64,000 bases of DNA from Toxotes chatareus (lineage: Eukaryota; Chordata; Actinopteri; Toxotidae): contig CM028895.1 in the NCBI GenBank assembly GCA_016801885.1, positions 20,728,001-20,792,000 on the forward strand. Reading direction: 5' to 3'. Positions 47,482 through 59,734 of the stretch are shown here, piece after piece (positions within the stretch are counted from its first letter, which is position 1; each line of letters starts with the position of its first letter). Made by a program: the position numbers and the translations under genes. The notes under the pieces are model-generated. The model was given only the letters and a program-made list of their open reading frames with translations, did no database searches and had not been told where the DNA came from.

Positions 47482-48104
47482 ATAATGTTTGACATTATGG
47501 TGTTCCGGACCTTCGCTTGAAGAAATTTTCTCTCACTGGACCTCTTAAAATTTTAGTTGAATACCCCTGCCCTTGGCAATATTATCAGGAAGCATGGAAT
47601 AAATTTAAATTGCTATGCTGATGATACCCAGCTATATTTATCTATGAAGCCAGATGAAACAGATCAGTTAACCATACTTCAGGCATGTCTTAGAGACATA
47701 AAGGCCTGGATGACCTGTAACTTTCTTCTTCTGAATTCAGACAAAACTGAGGTTATTTTGTTTGGTCCCAAACACCTCAGACACAGTTTTTATAGTTACT
47801 CTGGATGGCATTAATTTAGCCTCCAGTACGACTGTGAGGAACCTTGGAGTTATTTTTGATCAGGATTTGTCCTTTAACTCGCATATAAAACAAGTCTCTA
47901 GGACCGCCTTCTTTCACCTGCGCAATATCAGTAAGATTAGGAGCATTCTGTCTCAGAGTGATGCTGACTAGTCCATGAATTTGTTACTTCTGTGCTGGAC
48001 TACTGTAATTCCCCATTATCGTAAAGAAAGAATCAAAAGGTTTTCTGCTTTGTCACCAAAGCTCTTCTTTTTTGTCAGTGTCTTTGTGTAATTTTACCAC
48101 CAAT

Positions 48105-48662
48105 TTTGAATTCAATTTCAATTCAATTTAATCTTATTTATATAGCGCCACAATCAAAATTGTCTCAAAGCACTTTACAGAGACCCAGAGCCTGACCCCA
48201 GAGCAAGCACTTAAGGCGACAGTGGCAAGGAAAAGCTCCCTTTTAACAGGAAGAAACCTTGAGCAGGACCTGGCTCAGATGGGGGACCCTCCTGCCGAGG
48301 GCCGGGCTGGGTGAAAGGAGGAAAAGGAGGAAGATAGGACAGCTAGGAATGGAGGAGAGGGGGAGAAGGACATGCAGCATAATACAGACCATGGACAATG
48401 TTAGTGGGTCAGCATTTACATTACAGTTAGTGAACAGTTATTGGATAATGTATGTTCAGCAGATTACAGTTATGATATGAAACAGAGCACAGAGGCAAAA
48501 AGCTGTCATGACTGGTAATTATTTACATCACAGTGTAAGAAATAGATCATCGTAAACAATAAACAGCAGCAGGTGGATGGAGCCAGGACCACAGAACATG
48601 CAGCTCCGGAGCCAGAGATACCTGCAGAAAGGTATAGAGAAAGAGAGACGTATCATGAATCA
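48105..48662 (-). mobile_element. L2 3'-tail fragment, antisense (about 555 bp)
   Basis: It starts 'attcaatttaatcttattta' and 'tatagcgcc', continues with 'ttttaacaggaagaaacctt' and ends at 48540-48660 with sequence matching positions 20-125 of copy A. Its opposite orientation to copy B means a separate insertion next to it. The frame at 48259-48480 is untranslated-region sequence. Confidence 0.88.
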
Positions 48663-49380
48663 TTTGAAATATGTTCACAGATTTTATTCACACAGTCTCA
48701 TTTTTGTCCAAAAACAAATATTTTTCTATAGAACATTGCTTACTTCCAATTTATGACACAGGTGTTGTGAATCTTGTAACATTACTCTGGATGTATCATT
48801 ATCCATAATCCATTATGACACCTATTCATTAAACATGAGCACTCAGCCCAAAGCTCTGACTGACCTTATATATGTATGGTGAATCATCTCTGACTGCCTA
48901 CAACTAAAGCAGTTAGATTTATGAATCCAGTTGGGAGGGCTGCCTGGCCTGCCTGACAGATTCCACTCAGGGCATAAAAAAAGGCCTTCAACCTCCTGGC
49001 TGCTCTTTTCTTCCTGTTTATTAGCAGTTTTAGAGCATTAAAGGAGCTGTGGACTACAAGCTGACTGGTAATGTCCAGTCATTTTTGTAAAGGTGTACAC
49101 AGCAGCTGCTCTTATATCAGAGAGGAGCAATCACGAAAAGATAATGAAATAAATCCTAGATTCTAAAAACTATAAATATAAATGTTTTTCACAAAGAGAT
49201 AATGACAGTTTTTCCTCATTTCTACCGACAATAAAGCTGCAGTTTATAGTTAATGCCTGCACAGAGAAACTGTACAGAGTTACTGAGAATAGCTCCCATA
49301 CTCCCTCAAGTATAATTGTGGATGATTTGCATGTTTCCACCACAGAATGGAGGATATGAGGCATGTTTATACACAAACAA

Positions 49381-49383
<3 letters not shown>

Positions 49384-49436
<53 letters not shown>
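49384..49436. repeat. (TG)n microsatellite
   Basis: About 26 TG units. Confidence 0.95.
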
Positions 49437-49437
<1 letters not shown>

Positions 49438-49522
49438 CAGCTCTGTGAGTCTTGCCGGAACCTTGTGTTCCCCTCACACAGTCAGTTCCCATGGTGAAAA
49501 AGTTCCTGTCATCACACAGTGT

Positions 49523-49550
<28 letters not shown>
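49523..49550. repeat. (CA)n microsatellite
   Basis: 14 CA units. Confidence 0.93.
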
Positions 49551-49553
<3 letters not shown>

Positions 49554-52074
49554 TGAATAACGTGGAAAGGCATACAGATTAGTTCATAGACGTTGTGCCA
49601 TGCTGGAGCTGGGCTGTAGTTCTGTCAGATGTCACTCAGCCGTGTTTTTCTGTCATCTGTCTCCTCACAGTTGACTTTTTATGTTTGTTTTTTCCTTCGT
49701 AGCAGGATGTTTGGCTGTGTGTCGGAACTCTCTGCACGTGCTTTGACTGTCATGGGCCGGGAGGCAGACACCACATGTGACATTCTTCCTGATCTTCTGA
49801 AGATGCAAACACCCTCTGGTGATTGAAAATAAAACTACAGGATGCTGCATGTGCCAAAAAAAAAAAAAAAAAAAAAGGTTTAATAATAATTGAAATTATA
49901 CATTGTATGTATGTACTGTAGCATTGCATGTAATAATGTATTTCCAGAGCAGTTTGTGTGTGTTGTTGTTGTCTATCTAATGTATTTAACCAAAGCCCAA
50001 AACACTGGGGTTCTCCAAGATTTTGAATGATTTCTGTTTTCACGTGTTGCCAACACAAACACCAAAATCCTCTGGTGTTAACGGCTCAGTGAATCATGCT
50101 AACAAGATACATGGCTACTATGATGGATATTATTTGATGGTCATAATACAGCAGAGGGACACAGAGGGTGTTGTAATACTGTTTTTTGAGAGAGAGCTGT
50201 GTCAAGGTTTACAAGCAGAGCCTCATACAACATATGTTACATATGTTCAGAACGTATTTGGTAGACATGTTTACCAAAATCTACAAAAAAAGATGCCAAG
50301 GAGTTGCATTACTGGAAATATGGGAATAACACTGCTACACAACCACGAAACAGATAGAATGAAGGCCTAAGTGTTTATAAAGCATGTAGCAGTGATTATC
50401 CTGTTTGCTTTAAAAAGAAAGATAAACTGGTGCCATTATCCTGCTTCATGTAAGCTTCAGTTATTCAATCACTTTGCAGCCTAACCAATCATGTTCAGTA
50501 AAACCAATCAGAGCTAGAAATTAAATCATGACGCAGTTTCAGCTACTCCTGATCGATGGCTGTCACCCAACTCCATTTATAGGTCTCCTCCCAACCCTAA
50601 TTCCTCACATCCTCCTGTACATTATAACAGCACACATCCAGTCGTTTGTACTATGCAGACACTCAACACACGCTCACATGACGGACTGCTAAATTAAAGT
50701 CTTGGACTGCCATCAGCCTCTGTTCTGAGCTGCACATCTGGGACAGTAAAATTAAAGGCTTGTGGTTGGTAAATTCTGCAGCAGGCAGTTAAATGGATTA
50801 TACAAAAAATGTCAAAATATTGCAGATCCAATAACAAAAGAGAATCCTTTTCTTTACTGTTCTGTCCCAAATAATGCAAATAAATATATATTTTTGATGA
50901 CTTCATTGTAATTATTCCTGATGGTTTCACGTCCTGCAATGTAATACTCCTTCATTTTTGCACTTATGTGTTACTATGGCGATCTAAGCAACACAAATGC
51001 ATCCAGTTGTAAATGAATATAAAGGCAGAGAAAGGTGGCACAGAAAGGTACAGTTCGTCCCTGAAATCTTTTTAGCCAGCCCTGGTGCTTCTCCTGCAAG
51101 AGCCAGAGGTTGGCAGGTACTTCTCATGTATTACAAAATGAAGAACATAGAGAACACGCACATTAAATTCAGAGGGTATTCATACATTTTGCTTCACAAC
51201 AACATTGTAGTGGTTTGCTGCAGTTGTTGCAACAGAGATTCAGATACAACAGAGGACCTCATTTATCAAAGCATGTGCGCATACTGTCCTCACTAACATA
51301 AATACCCTCAGAATTCCAAATAGGGTCAACCACATGTCTCTTAAAGTCCTAGTAGTTTTATTGCAGAATTACTTGTTATAGACACAAAAGTAGCAAACAA
51401 GAATGAGTAAGATGGAAAAACATCACAGACAATAAAGTTTTCTACCAGTGTGGGTGGGGAGAGTTTAACAATGAACTTGTGAACATACGTCTTATTTTTT
51501 TACATGTAATTCCATATTGTCTCTGGTGCGTCTGTATTTTACACCATTTTCAGTGATGTGGTGTTCACAGTTCATCAAGATCTGCCCACCATACACCATT
51601 GTGGTCTGGCTGACATTACATTGTGTCTGTTGTTAGTGTATTAATACACTGTGTAGTGTTGGACATTGTCTACATGGACGTTTTGTAGCTGAACTCCTGA
51701 TCACCACGGGTTCCAGAAAACTGGAGAGGCATACTCAGGTCTGGACCTCAAGTACTTTTTTTTCCAATATTGGTACACACCTCTTATGTTTGTTTCATTA
51801 GAGCTGCAGAAATAAGCAGTGACTTGGGAATGATAAAAGTATTTCAATCATAATGTAAAAAAATTCTTGAAACTAACCAGTTACTAAAAGTTGTCTATCA
51901 ACTGAGCTGTAGCAGTGCATCTCGACAAACACCACAGGCAGCAGGAGTAGGATCCACAGACTAACCAAGCTTATCATGTGACTCTGGTTTATGAGTGAGT
52001 CCAGCGAGCCCTGATGCTCCCTGTCACTCTCCTCTGCATTCTTGGGTGCACAAGCTGCAGCTCAACAGGAGTCA

Positions 52075-52200
52075 CTCCTAAGTTCCCAGGGTCCTATGTT
52101 CCCCAGATTTATGTGGCACATATTGGGAACATGACAAAGGATCCCATGTTCCCAGGGTCCCATGGGTTCGGCAGGGGTCAGGGTTAGGGTAAGAGGGATG
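52075..52200. repeat. Fish dispersed repeat ('ttcccagggtcccatgttccc')
   Basis: Near-repeats of 'ttcccagggtcctatgttcc' occur twice within 90 bp, ending in 'gggtcagggttagggtaaga'. This wording is typical of a dispersed fish repeat. It is non-coding. Confidence 0.55.
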
Positions 52201-54120
52201 GTATCAGCTGCAGCTGAGTGGAGCCGAGTGCACAGGTTGGTTATGGTCTTGTAATTCAGAGAAGGTAGCACATAGAACTACAGTAAGCTGGTACCAGTCA
52301 GTCACCACCACAGCACTGAGTGAGTTTGGAACACTGGTTCAGGTCATAATGCTTCCAGTTCTTATACAGCTGACAGTTTGGCAACATACAGTTTGAAAGC
52401 TGAGTAGCGGGGAGAAGTGTTTGTCAGCGTTGGGTTTTAAAGAGCCAGCATATGTCTCTTTCCTGGAGGAAGCACAAAACAATTTAGACCTGACATGACT
52501 GGAACTTGCAAAATAATCAGTGGACAAGCCCTATTTTGATTTTCAAACCAGCAATGTAAATGAATGAAATTCCACCAAACTAAACAGTTTGATTTTGGCT
52601 TGTCCAAAAATAAACAGGGAATGTATTGTGCTCTGTGAACCACCATTAATGAGACAAAAACAAAAAAACAAACTTTCACTAAGATCTGGGCTGGAAACCA
52701 CTTTTTCCTTGTTGTTCCTTGTTGCTTTTTCGGAGTAACAAATGGTAGTTATGCATCTGCATAGAAGAAGAAGAATCATCATGGGGACAGGTAACTGACA
52801 GAGAATGCACTTGATATAATGGTCAATAAAGAAATGCAGAAAATCAGATACTGTAGATATTGCACACAGTAACACTATAACGTGCTCAACAGATCATTTT
52901 AATTTGCTTTTGAATTGTACTGTTTTAACGGTTTCAGTTGATGAATAACTGCAATCCTCTACATACAAAAATGACAGTTCACACAGTTTGAACAGAAAAC
53001 TGTGTCCACATGGTTGATAAATGAAGTCGCTGGTTTGCATTTTTTCCCCCATGTGGCTTTAATTGGCAGAGGTGTGTGCACACACCTTTCCAAAAGTACT
53101 AAACACCAGCACAAAAGCAATTCAGCTATTAATGTACTATTTATTGCATAGAGCCAAGACTTTAAAGGATACAGCCAATTTTCAACACTCAGACCTTATT
53201 GAGTGTTGAATTGTGCATAGACAAAAGCAGTGATAGCTGCAGAAACAAGAGACTGACTGTAGAACTGCTGCAGCTTCTCACCCTCAGTGTGTTATGCTCT
53301 GTGCATAAGTCAGACTCACATGAAAACAAGCTTAAGTTAGTGTAACAAATCCTGCTTCTTCTGCTCAAAATGAACCTGTATGTGTCCCCTTAGATGTGAA
53401 TGTTTGGTTTGGCTAAATTCTCTCATCATGGTTAATGGCCCCTGCCTAACCATGACTGTGCAGCTGCTGCATCAAGCATAAAAAGCAGAACACTGGCAAG
53501 CTGTAGCCCTAGTTTGTGCCTCTCACACATGGCTGCTGGTTATTAGCAAGACTAATAAGGGCCGATGGAAAAACATCATACACGAATGAGATTTATACCT
53601 CTGCAGTGGCAGTAAACACATGGGCTCACCAGTAACACTCAGGACACACTGACTGCATTGCGTGGCAGTTGCAGAAGCAGAACGTCTTGGTTTTCATTTT
53701 AGTGTGTGTTAACAGGTTACAGCAGCCACAGAGACCATTTTTCACGCTGGCGCTCAGTTTTCAGCAGAAGTAGACAAGAAAACGATCTGCTGACAGTGAT
53801 ACTGACATCATATCAGCAACATTACAGGCAGCTGACACCTTTCACCTTTCACTGTGGTTTCAGTGTCTATCTGTGCTTATCTGAATATGACACAGACGTG
53901 AAACGTATGTAAATCTTATACTTTTTAACCATTTTAGCAATTATATGTTATTACAGGAGAAAGTGGAGCCACTTGTATTATACAGTCATAGCAGAAACCC
54001 AGTGTAGGCTATAATTATATTGTGTCAATAGGTGACTAATAGGTTCACAGGTGAAGGGCAGTTGTTTTCCAGTGTGTGTGTGTGTGTGTGTGTCTGGTGA
54101 ACCAGGGTAAACAAAAATCC
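52201..54120. other. No gene recognised
   Basis: Unique-looking DNA. Contains the hairpin at 53181-53210 and a (TG)n tract near 54071-54092. Confidence 0.5.
53181..53210. repeat. Perfect inverted repeat, 11-bp arms, 8-nt loop
   Basis: TTCAACACTCA at 53181-53191 pairs with TGAGTGTTGAA at 53200-53210. Confidence 0.92.
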
Positions 54121-54139
54121 TATGACTGCTTTTGTTATA

Positions 54140-54960
<821 letters not shown>

Positions 54961-55581
54961 GGTACTCATAATATCATAACACCAGCAGACCTTCTGTCTC
55001 TCCAGACAAGAAACAGAGCATCTGACAGCAGCTTCTCACAGCTGGTTAGCTCTGACCACCAGCTCTACGTCCACTCTCTGTGCAGGCTCCCTCACACCTC
55101 CATGTTTTTTGGGCCCACTGAGCATGCTCCCTTAGACTCTTTCTTCAGTCAGATAGCCTGAGAGCTGTGCGTCCGAGGATTCCTGTGGCTCTTGCTGGCT
55201 CCCTACATACATGAACGGGATAAAGTAAATGAATAACATGTCTCTTCTAGACTTTTCAAACGTTATTGAACTGGATGATTTTTTTTTTTTTTGTTTCAGG
55301 GGCAGTGTGACCCTCAGAAAAATGTCAAATACAACCTCTTTCTACGCCCCGGTCTGCCAACCCCCAAAAACATTTTTGACCAGGAAGTGAAAGGGTTAAT
55401 ATTTGGGATGACATGAAGTCAGTGCCACGTAACCGGGGCTTCGGTCAGAGAGGTAGGTCAAAACATGGGTGGCTCTTCGTGCAGGTGATGAGAGGGACGT
55501 GGAGAGGCTGATTCAGTCATCTCATGCAATGCCTGCTGACCATCTGGCCTCAGTGTCATGATCAAAACCTGACAGAGCAAC

Positions 55582-55642
<61 letters not shown>

Positions 55643-57250
55643 AGCAAGTTCTGAATGAGGCAGGAAAAATCCTTAACTTTTATATCTTTCATGTCATTGT
55701 TGTTACCATGCTGTTTACTTGTCCCTCTTCTTCTTCTTCACCCTCTCCTTCTCCACAGCTGTCAGTCAGCCCAGAGACTAAAGCCTGCAGCTATGTCTTT
55801 TTAACCTGGCAGAATACTAAATATTTAAAATGTCCAGCTGAAATCAGTGCTGGACACAACAACAGGGGTTAGTCATCAAAACGTGATGTTTGTGTTGTGA
55901 AAAATTACCTTCTTCTAGTTTGTTCTGAACATTGTTAACACCAGACTCATACACACAAACATTTACATATCTGACTGTTCCAAACAAACAGGACGGTTTG
56001 TCTTCACAGAGCTCTGCTTCTCAGCGTCGGGTAACGTCGTGTATGTTTGTGTGCTCAGTGGTCTCTTGTTTTGAACTGTTACAGCGGTGGTCACACTGTC
56101 CAAGGTGCTCCACCTGGAGCATGTTGCAGAGAGGGACTCTGATTCAATGAAAAAAGGCAGTGTTCGATATTTACTGACCGTGACTCATCCATGACACCAA
56201 CCAAACACCAACTCACTTTCATTCTTGAAAATTACCACTGAACATCCCTCCAGCTGACCACAGGCATATTTAAAGAGACCAGAGGAGATGACAGAGCTAG
56301 TAGAATGGGAGACGGAAGACATAAGTTAAATAAATTAAGATAATGTGAAGGGGTTGTAAATAAGGAAACCTCCCCCAGCTATATGCATGATTTAGCTGGT
56401 GAGTCCTGGCACTTGAGAGAAATTTGAGCAAAGAGGTTATGTTTAGACCACATATTTAAAAGCATCTGTTGTGATTAAACCAGAACCGGGACACAGACTA
56501 AACTATCAAACACTGAAAGAGATTTTACATCATTGCAATATGAAATGAAACCACAGGTATGTCATGTTAACTGAGAGGCAAAAGGCAACTGTGCTGCCAA
56601 ATGTGACCCCGAGCACATCATGATGGGATAACAGGGCAAAAAGAGTGGTCAGCACTAGCAGATAATTACAGTATGTAACACTTTTAATAGGCTAATTCAC
56701 AGCAGCAGAAAGAAAGTGATGCATTTCAGCCCTAAACTCTGAAGTGATTCACCATAGTTACTGACTGAATGAAGCACTGGAGCTCTTCCCTGCAGACTGA
56801 GCTCCATTGTCAGCTCAGCTGCGATTCACACTGTTACTTCCTCCTTGAAAACATCTTATAACAAAAGCAAAGCCGCAGAGTCAGTCATAATCTGGTTACT
56901 CTGCTGCACAGTAAACTGCTGTACTGTGCTCACATGGCTAGTTTAGAAATGAAGTGAAAGTAACAATGAATTCAGAATCAGAGCAGAAAGTCAGACTATA
57001 ACAACAGGCAAGCTTTCCTAATGCTGTCTGTACTCAGATGCATTTGGTCAGTGATGATCAAAGATGATTCACTTTACTGTGCCGAAGAATCTGAACTTAC
57101 TGTTGTAATTGAAGTTCTTGAACAGTGATGCGTTCACTTACACTTGTAACTGCAGTGACTTGAATGGTGATACCTTCACTGCCTGATGCAGGAATAGGAT
57201 GCCTTGAGCAGTGATGTGCTCCTACCAGTGCACAACAAAAAAATCTGTTT
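54961..57250. other. No gene recognised; (CA)n at 55583
   Basis: (AC)n at 55583-55636 and poly-T near 55280-55291. No domain-bearing frame. Confidence 0.5.
55583..55636. repeat. (AC)n microsatellite
   Basis: 27 AC units. Confidence 0.95.
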
Positions 57251-57254
57251 GTAC

Positions 57255-57445
57255 AATGGACTGCGTTTATATAGAACTTGCATCTCATTCATGAATTTAC
57301 ACACACAGATGGCAGTGAGTTACCATGCAAGCCAATAGAGTAACCACTGGGAGCAAAGGTACCTGAGAAAGACACTGGCTCATGCATCGAATCAGTGACC
57401 CTGACAACCCCAACCCTGCTTTACCTGCTGAGACACAGCTGTCAG
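57255..57445. repeat. Degenerate fish repeat ('tttatatagaactt')
   Basis: The order 'gtttatatagaacttgcatc', then 'acacacagatggcagtgag', 'gccaatagagtaaccactgg', 'gagaaagacactggct', 'gcatcgaatcagtgaccct' and 'ctgctgagacacagct' matches a widespread fish repeat ending 'gatcgaaccaccgacctt...tcctgagccacagccg'. Confidence 0.6.
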
Positions 57446-58820
57446 TTTCATACTAGATCTGGTACAGCGTGAAAATTTAAAACCTTTTTCTCAAAGCTTA
57501 ACCTGAAGACCCAGGGCAACAGTAGGACTCAGTGTGTTTTAATAGTTTCTAAACAACAGTGGAGCCCTGTACCACAGAAGAATAAGATGACCATCGGATC
57601 CCATCTCTAAGTGATGCTTCATGTCCTTATGTCCATGTGCAGTTGTCTAAACGCGATGGAAAGCTTCTGTTGACAGTTCTGTGCAACAGATCACAAAACA
57701 CAGAAAACAGTGTTTCACTGTTTTAATGGTGTGGCCAGCTGAGCCCCTCTCTGCTGTTGGTTCTCCATTTAAGCAGCAAAACTTGGCAGCAGTTCAGATC
57801 CTCTCTGTTCATGCCAGCTCCTCTCTCGTTCTCTCACCCTTTCCCTCTCTCTCTGTGCTTCTGCCAACCTTGACGCCAGCCTGCCTGTCAGGGCTAATGC
57901 TTCAGGCTGCCATTAACAGGCCAAGCACAACTATTCAGACATGCCTCAGTGTTCGGAGTTGCTAATGTTTATCTTCTGGCCAAGTTCCTGTCACCCTAGA
58001 CTCAGGTATCAGGTATGTCATTGCTTCATATGTAAATGTATGAAGGATGCAAGTGGTGACCTGCTTGTGATATAGGTGAAGTTGTAGGTAATGGCTGTGA
58101 TAATTGTTTACTCACCAGTTATGCTGCTGAAACTTGGGGATCCTTCCCTGCATGGAAAGAGGAGTTAAAAAGAGTGAAATGTGGACTATGGAAGTCCAGG
58201 ATACACAACACATCTTGCAATCATGACCTTTACTAAACTTTATGTCCCCTCATCACCAAATCTATACAGTCAATGGATCAATAACAAGTGTGAGCAGAAA
58301 TGTTGGTCACTAGACTGAAACTCTGATTGGTTGCACTCGCAATTCCTTCAAGCAGCTGAAAGAGTTTTCCCTCCCCCCCATTCTGTTTCCTTAGGAGTGA
58401 TGGGATTGGCTTCACTGAAATTTACCCCTCCCACTCATTTAAAATGAATGCTTCAAAGTGACACCCAATATCATTATTGAGGAGAAGGACAGAGAGATGG
58501 AGGTGCAGCATGTCTGGGGGGGTTACCCCAGGCTGACAAGTACAAGGAGTGGATGATTAGAATCCTGCCCCAAATCAAGAGCAGACACTGGTGGTCTCCT
58601 CTGGGACCACCTGAAACATCCTAGCGGGACTCCATTACATGGATGGACTGTCAGAACATCTGGCCTGATGTTCTGACTAAAACTGCTGGAGAAAGTCCAC
58701 ATTTGTATCTGACACCAGAGGCCACCAGAGACAGAGGTTACTGTCTCACCCCATATACAACTGTTATCACATGACTTACAGTGTAGTTACAGTGTACAAC
58801 AGAACTGAGTACAGTATAAA
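57446..58820. other. No gene recognised
   Basis: 58470-58720 has wording ('ctgggaccacctgaaacatc', 'catggatggactgtc') that may be a decayed LINE end, but I cannot support it further. Confidence 0.45.
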
Positions 58821-58823
58821 TTA

Positions 58824-59136
58824 ATGTTAAATCATTCAAAGCTCATTTTACAAATTTTGTTATTTTTGAAAGAGCAAGAAGATGTCATTTTTGCTGAGCA
58901 GCAGAAACAACATCTGCAGCCACAAGTGGCAATTTACAAGACAAAGATTGGGTCCTTAAATTCTGCGGCGTTCCGAGTTGACTTGCATGAGGTCAACATC
59001 TACAGAAGATATTCAAGAAGAAAACTAACTACTATTAAAAAGAAACTACACAAAACTGCAAGATCAGACTTTGCTGAAGAACTTAATATGCTTTTTGCTC
59101 TACTGTCTGTGACAGAAGGCCAAAAGGCAGGCAGAG
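58824..59136 (+). other. Unrecognised open frame abutting LINE scraps
   Basis: The first about 104 codons of a 138-codon frame are Lys/Gln/Arg-rich (FAEQQKQHLQPQ, RRYSRRKLTTIKKKLHKTAR). I recognise no family. The remainder of the frame (after 59137) is an out-of-phase reading of a reverse-transcriptase fragment, so the frame as a whole is not a gene. The first part could be LINE-derived coiled-coil sequence or chance. Confidence 0.25.
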
Positions 59137-59277
59137 CTGCAGGTCCTTATGGTCCTTACCTTGCTGGACACGAAGCACCACATCCTGCTATCTGTACTCT
59201 CCGACATGGGCATCTTAGGCCAATCACTTTCTTGGTTTGAACTCTGTCTTACTGGGCGTTCCTTAAGTATTTTCTGA
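59137..59277 (+). pseudogene. Reverse-transcriptase scrap of a third LINE type
   Basis: Forty-six codons ending in TGA read DTKHHILLSVLSDMGILGQ, then SLSWFELCLTGRSLSIF. This matches the palm region after motif A in L2/CR1-type reverse transcriptases ('D..H.ILL..LSD.GI.G..LSWF..YL.GR'), but in a subfamily different from copies A-D. It stops directly before copy C, so it is either an older insertion or a chimeric junction made during copy C insertion. Confidence 0.7.
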
Positions 59278-59284
59278 CTCACCT

Positions 59285-59580
59285 TTCCACACTCTCACCA
59301 AACATAATACTTCTGGGGGATTTTAATATTCAGATGGACAATACCTATAATACTCTCACCAAGGACTTCATATTCTGTTTGGACAGTTTTGAACTACAGC
59401 AATATACTAACCTTCCCACACATATTAAAGGACATATTCTGGATTTAATCTGCTGTTCAGGTGTTACACCTGCTGACTGCAAAGCAGATTCCCTCCCTTT
59501 CTCTGACCATATGTTGTTGTCTTTCAGTGTCAGTCCCTCTCTCTCCAAACCCAACCCTCTGCGCATTATAACCTTAAGTT
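59285..59580 (+). pseudogene. L2 endonuclease C-terminal part (copy C)
   Basis: Contains NIILLGDFNIQMDN, LPTHIKGHILDLICCSG and SDHMLLSFSV, the Asn/Asp and final Ser-Asp-His blocks of the LINE apurinic-type endonuclease. The N-terminal half is missing. The frame is open from about 59285 to 59582 and then breaks into the linker frame. Confidence 0.88.
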
Positions 59581-59734
59581 AAGGACATCAACTTGGACAA
59601 TTATCAATAGCCTCCCCAGTGCTGACAGTTTTTCTACCCCACATGAACTACTCTCACATTATAACAACAACCTCCATAACCTTCTAAATAGTCTTGCTCC
59701 GTCTCCTGTCTCCTTTACCCTCACCTCACTGCAC

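Larger units (their letters stand above)
46817..47569. mobile_element. Non-autonomous hAT-like element, 753 bp
   Basis: The ends are CAGAGGTCACTAAC on the left and CAGGGGTATTCAAC read inwards from the right. The flanks CCCTAAGC (46809-46816) and CCCTTGGC (47570-47577) each differ by one base from CCCTAGGC, the uninterrupted LINE sequence seen in copy A. This is an 8-bp duplication, as expected for hAT. It has no transposase. Inside are a 36-bp minisatellite and an alternating TA/TG/CA tract. Confidence 0.9.
45813..47990 (+). pseudogene. L2 reverse transcriptase, broken (copy B)
   Basis: In order: the linker LAPWYDSQIHTLKQ (about 45910-45960), MSFFSNKIVDIRDRIHLIL (46191 on), motif A LLDLSAAFDTIDHSILL (about 46580-46630), GWFKSYLSDRYQF (here TGG is intact, unlike copies A and D), PQGSVLGPILFTLYMLPL (about 46760-46815), the hAT insertion, then YADDTQLYLSMKP (about 47610-47655) and NLGVIFDQDLSFNSH (about 47840-47890). 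It is disabled by the deletion near 46520, a frame break near 46440, the insertion and a frame change near 47785. An active enzyme is excluded. Confidence 0.92.
45813..48022 (+). mobile_element. L2-type LINE copy B, truncated at both ends
   Basis: The same L2 family as copy A, in sense orientation. It starts in the linker after the endonuclease and stops abruptly within the reverse transcriptase at 'tggactactgtaattccc', so the C-terminal part and 3' untranslated region are missing. About 63 codons between LLKKP and LIASDNG are deleted near 46520. A hAT-like element interrupts it at 46817-47569, after which the LINE resumes at 'aatattatcaggaagcatgg'. Confidence 0.92.
48663..52070. other. No gene recognised; microsatellites and poly-A
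   Basis: (GT)n at 49384-49436, (CA)n at 49523-49550 and poly-A at 49857-49876. The frames at 49316-50370 pass through these repeats or lack motifs. Confidence 0.5.

Noticed and set aside
45813..48662. Copy B and the antisense tail at 48105 as one twin-primed L2 insertion
   Set aside because: In twin priming the inverted 5' piece would lie on the other side of the tail, so two separate insertions are more likely.
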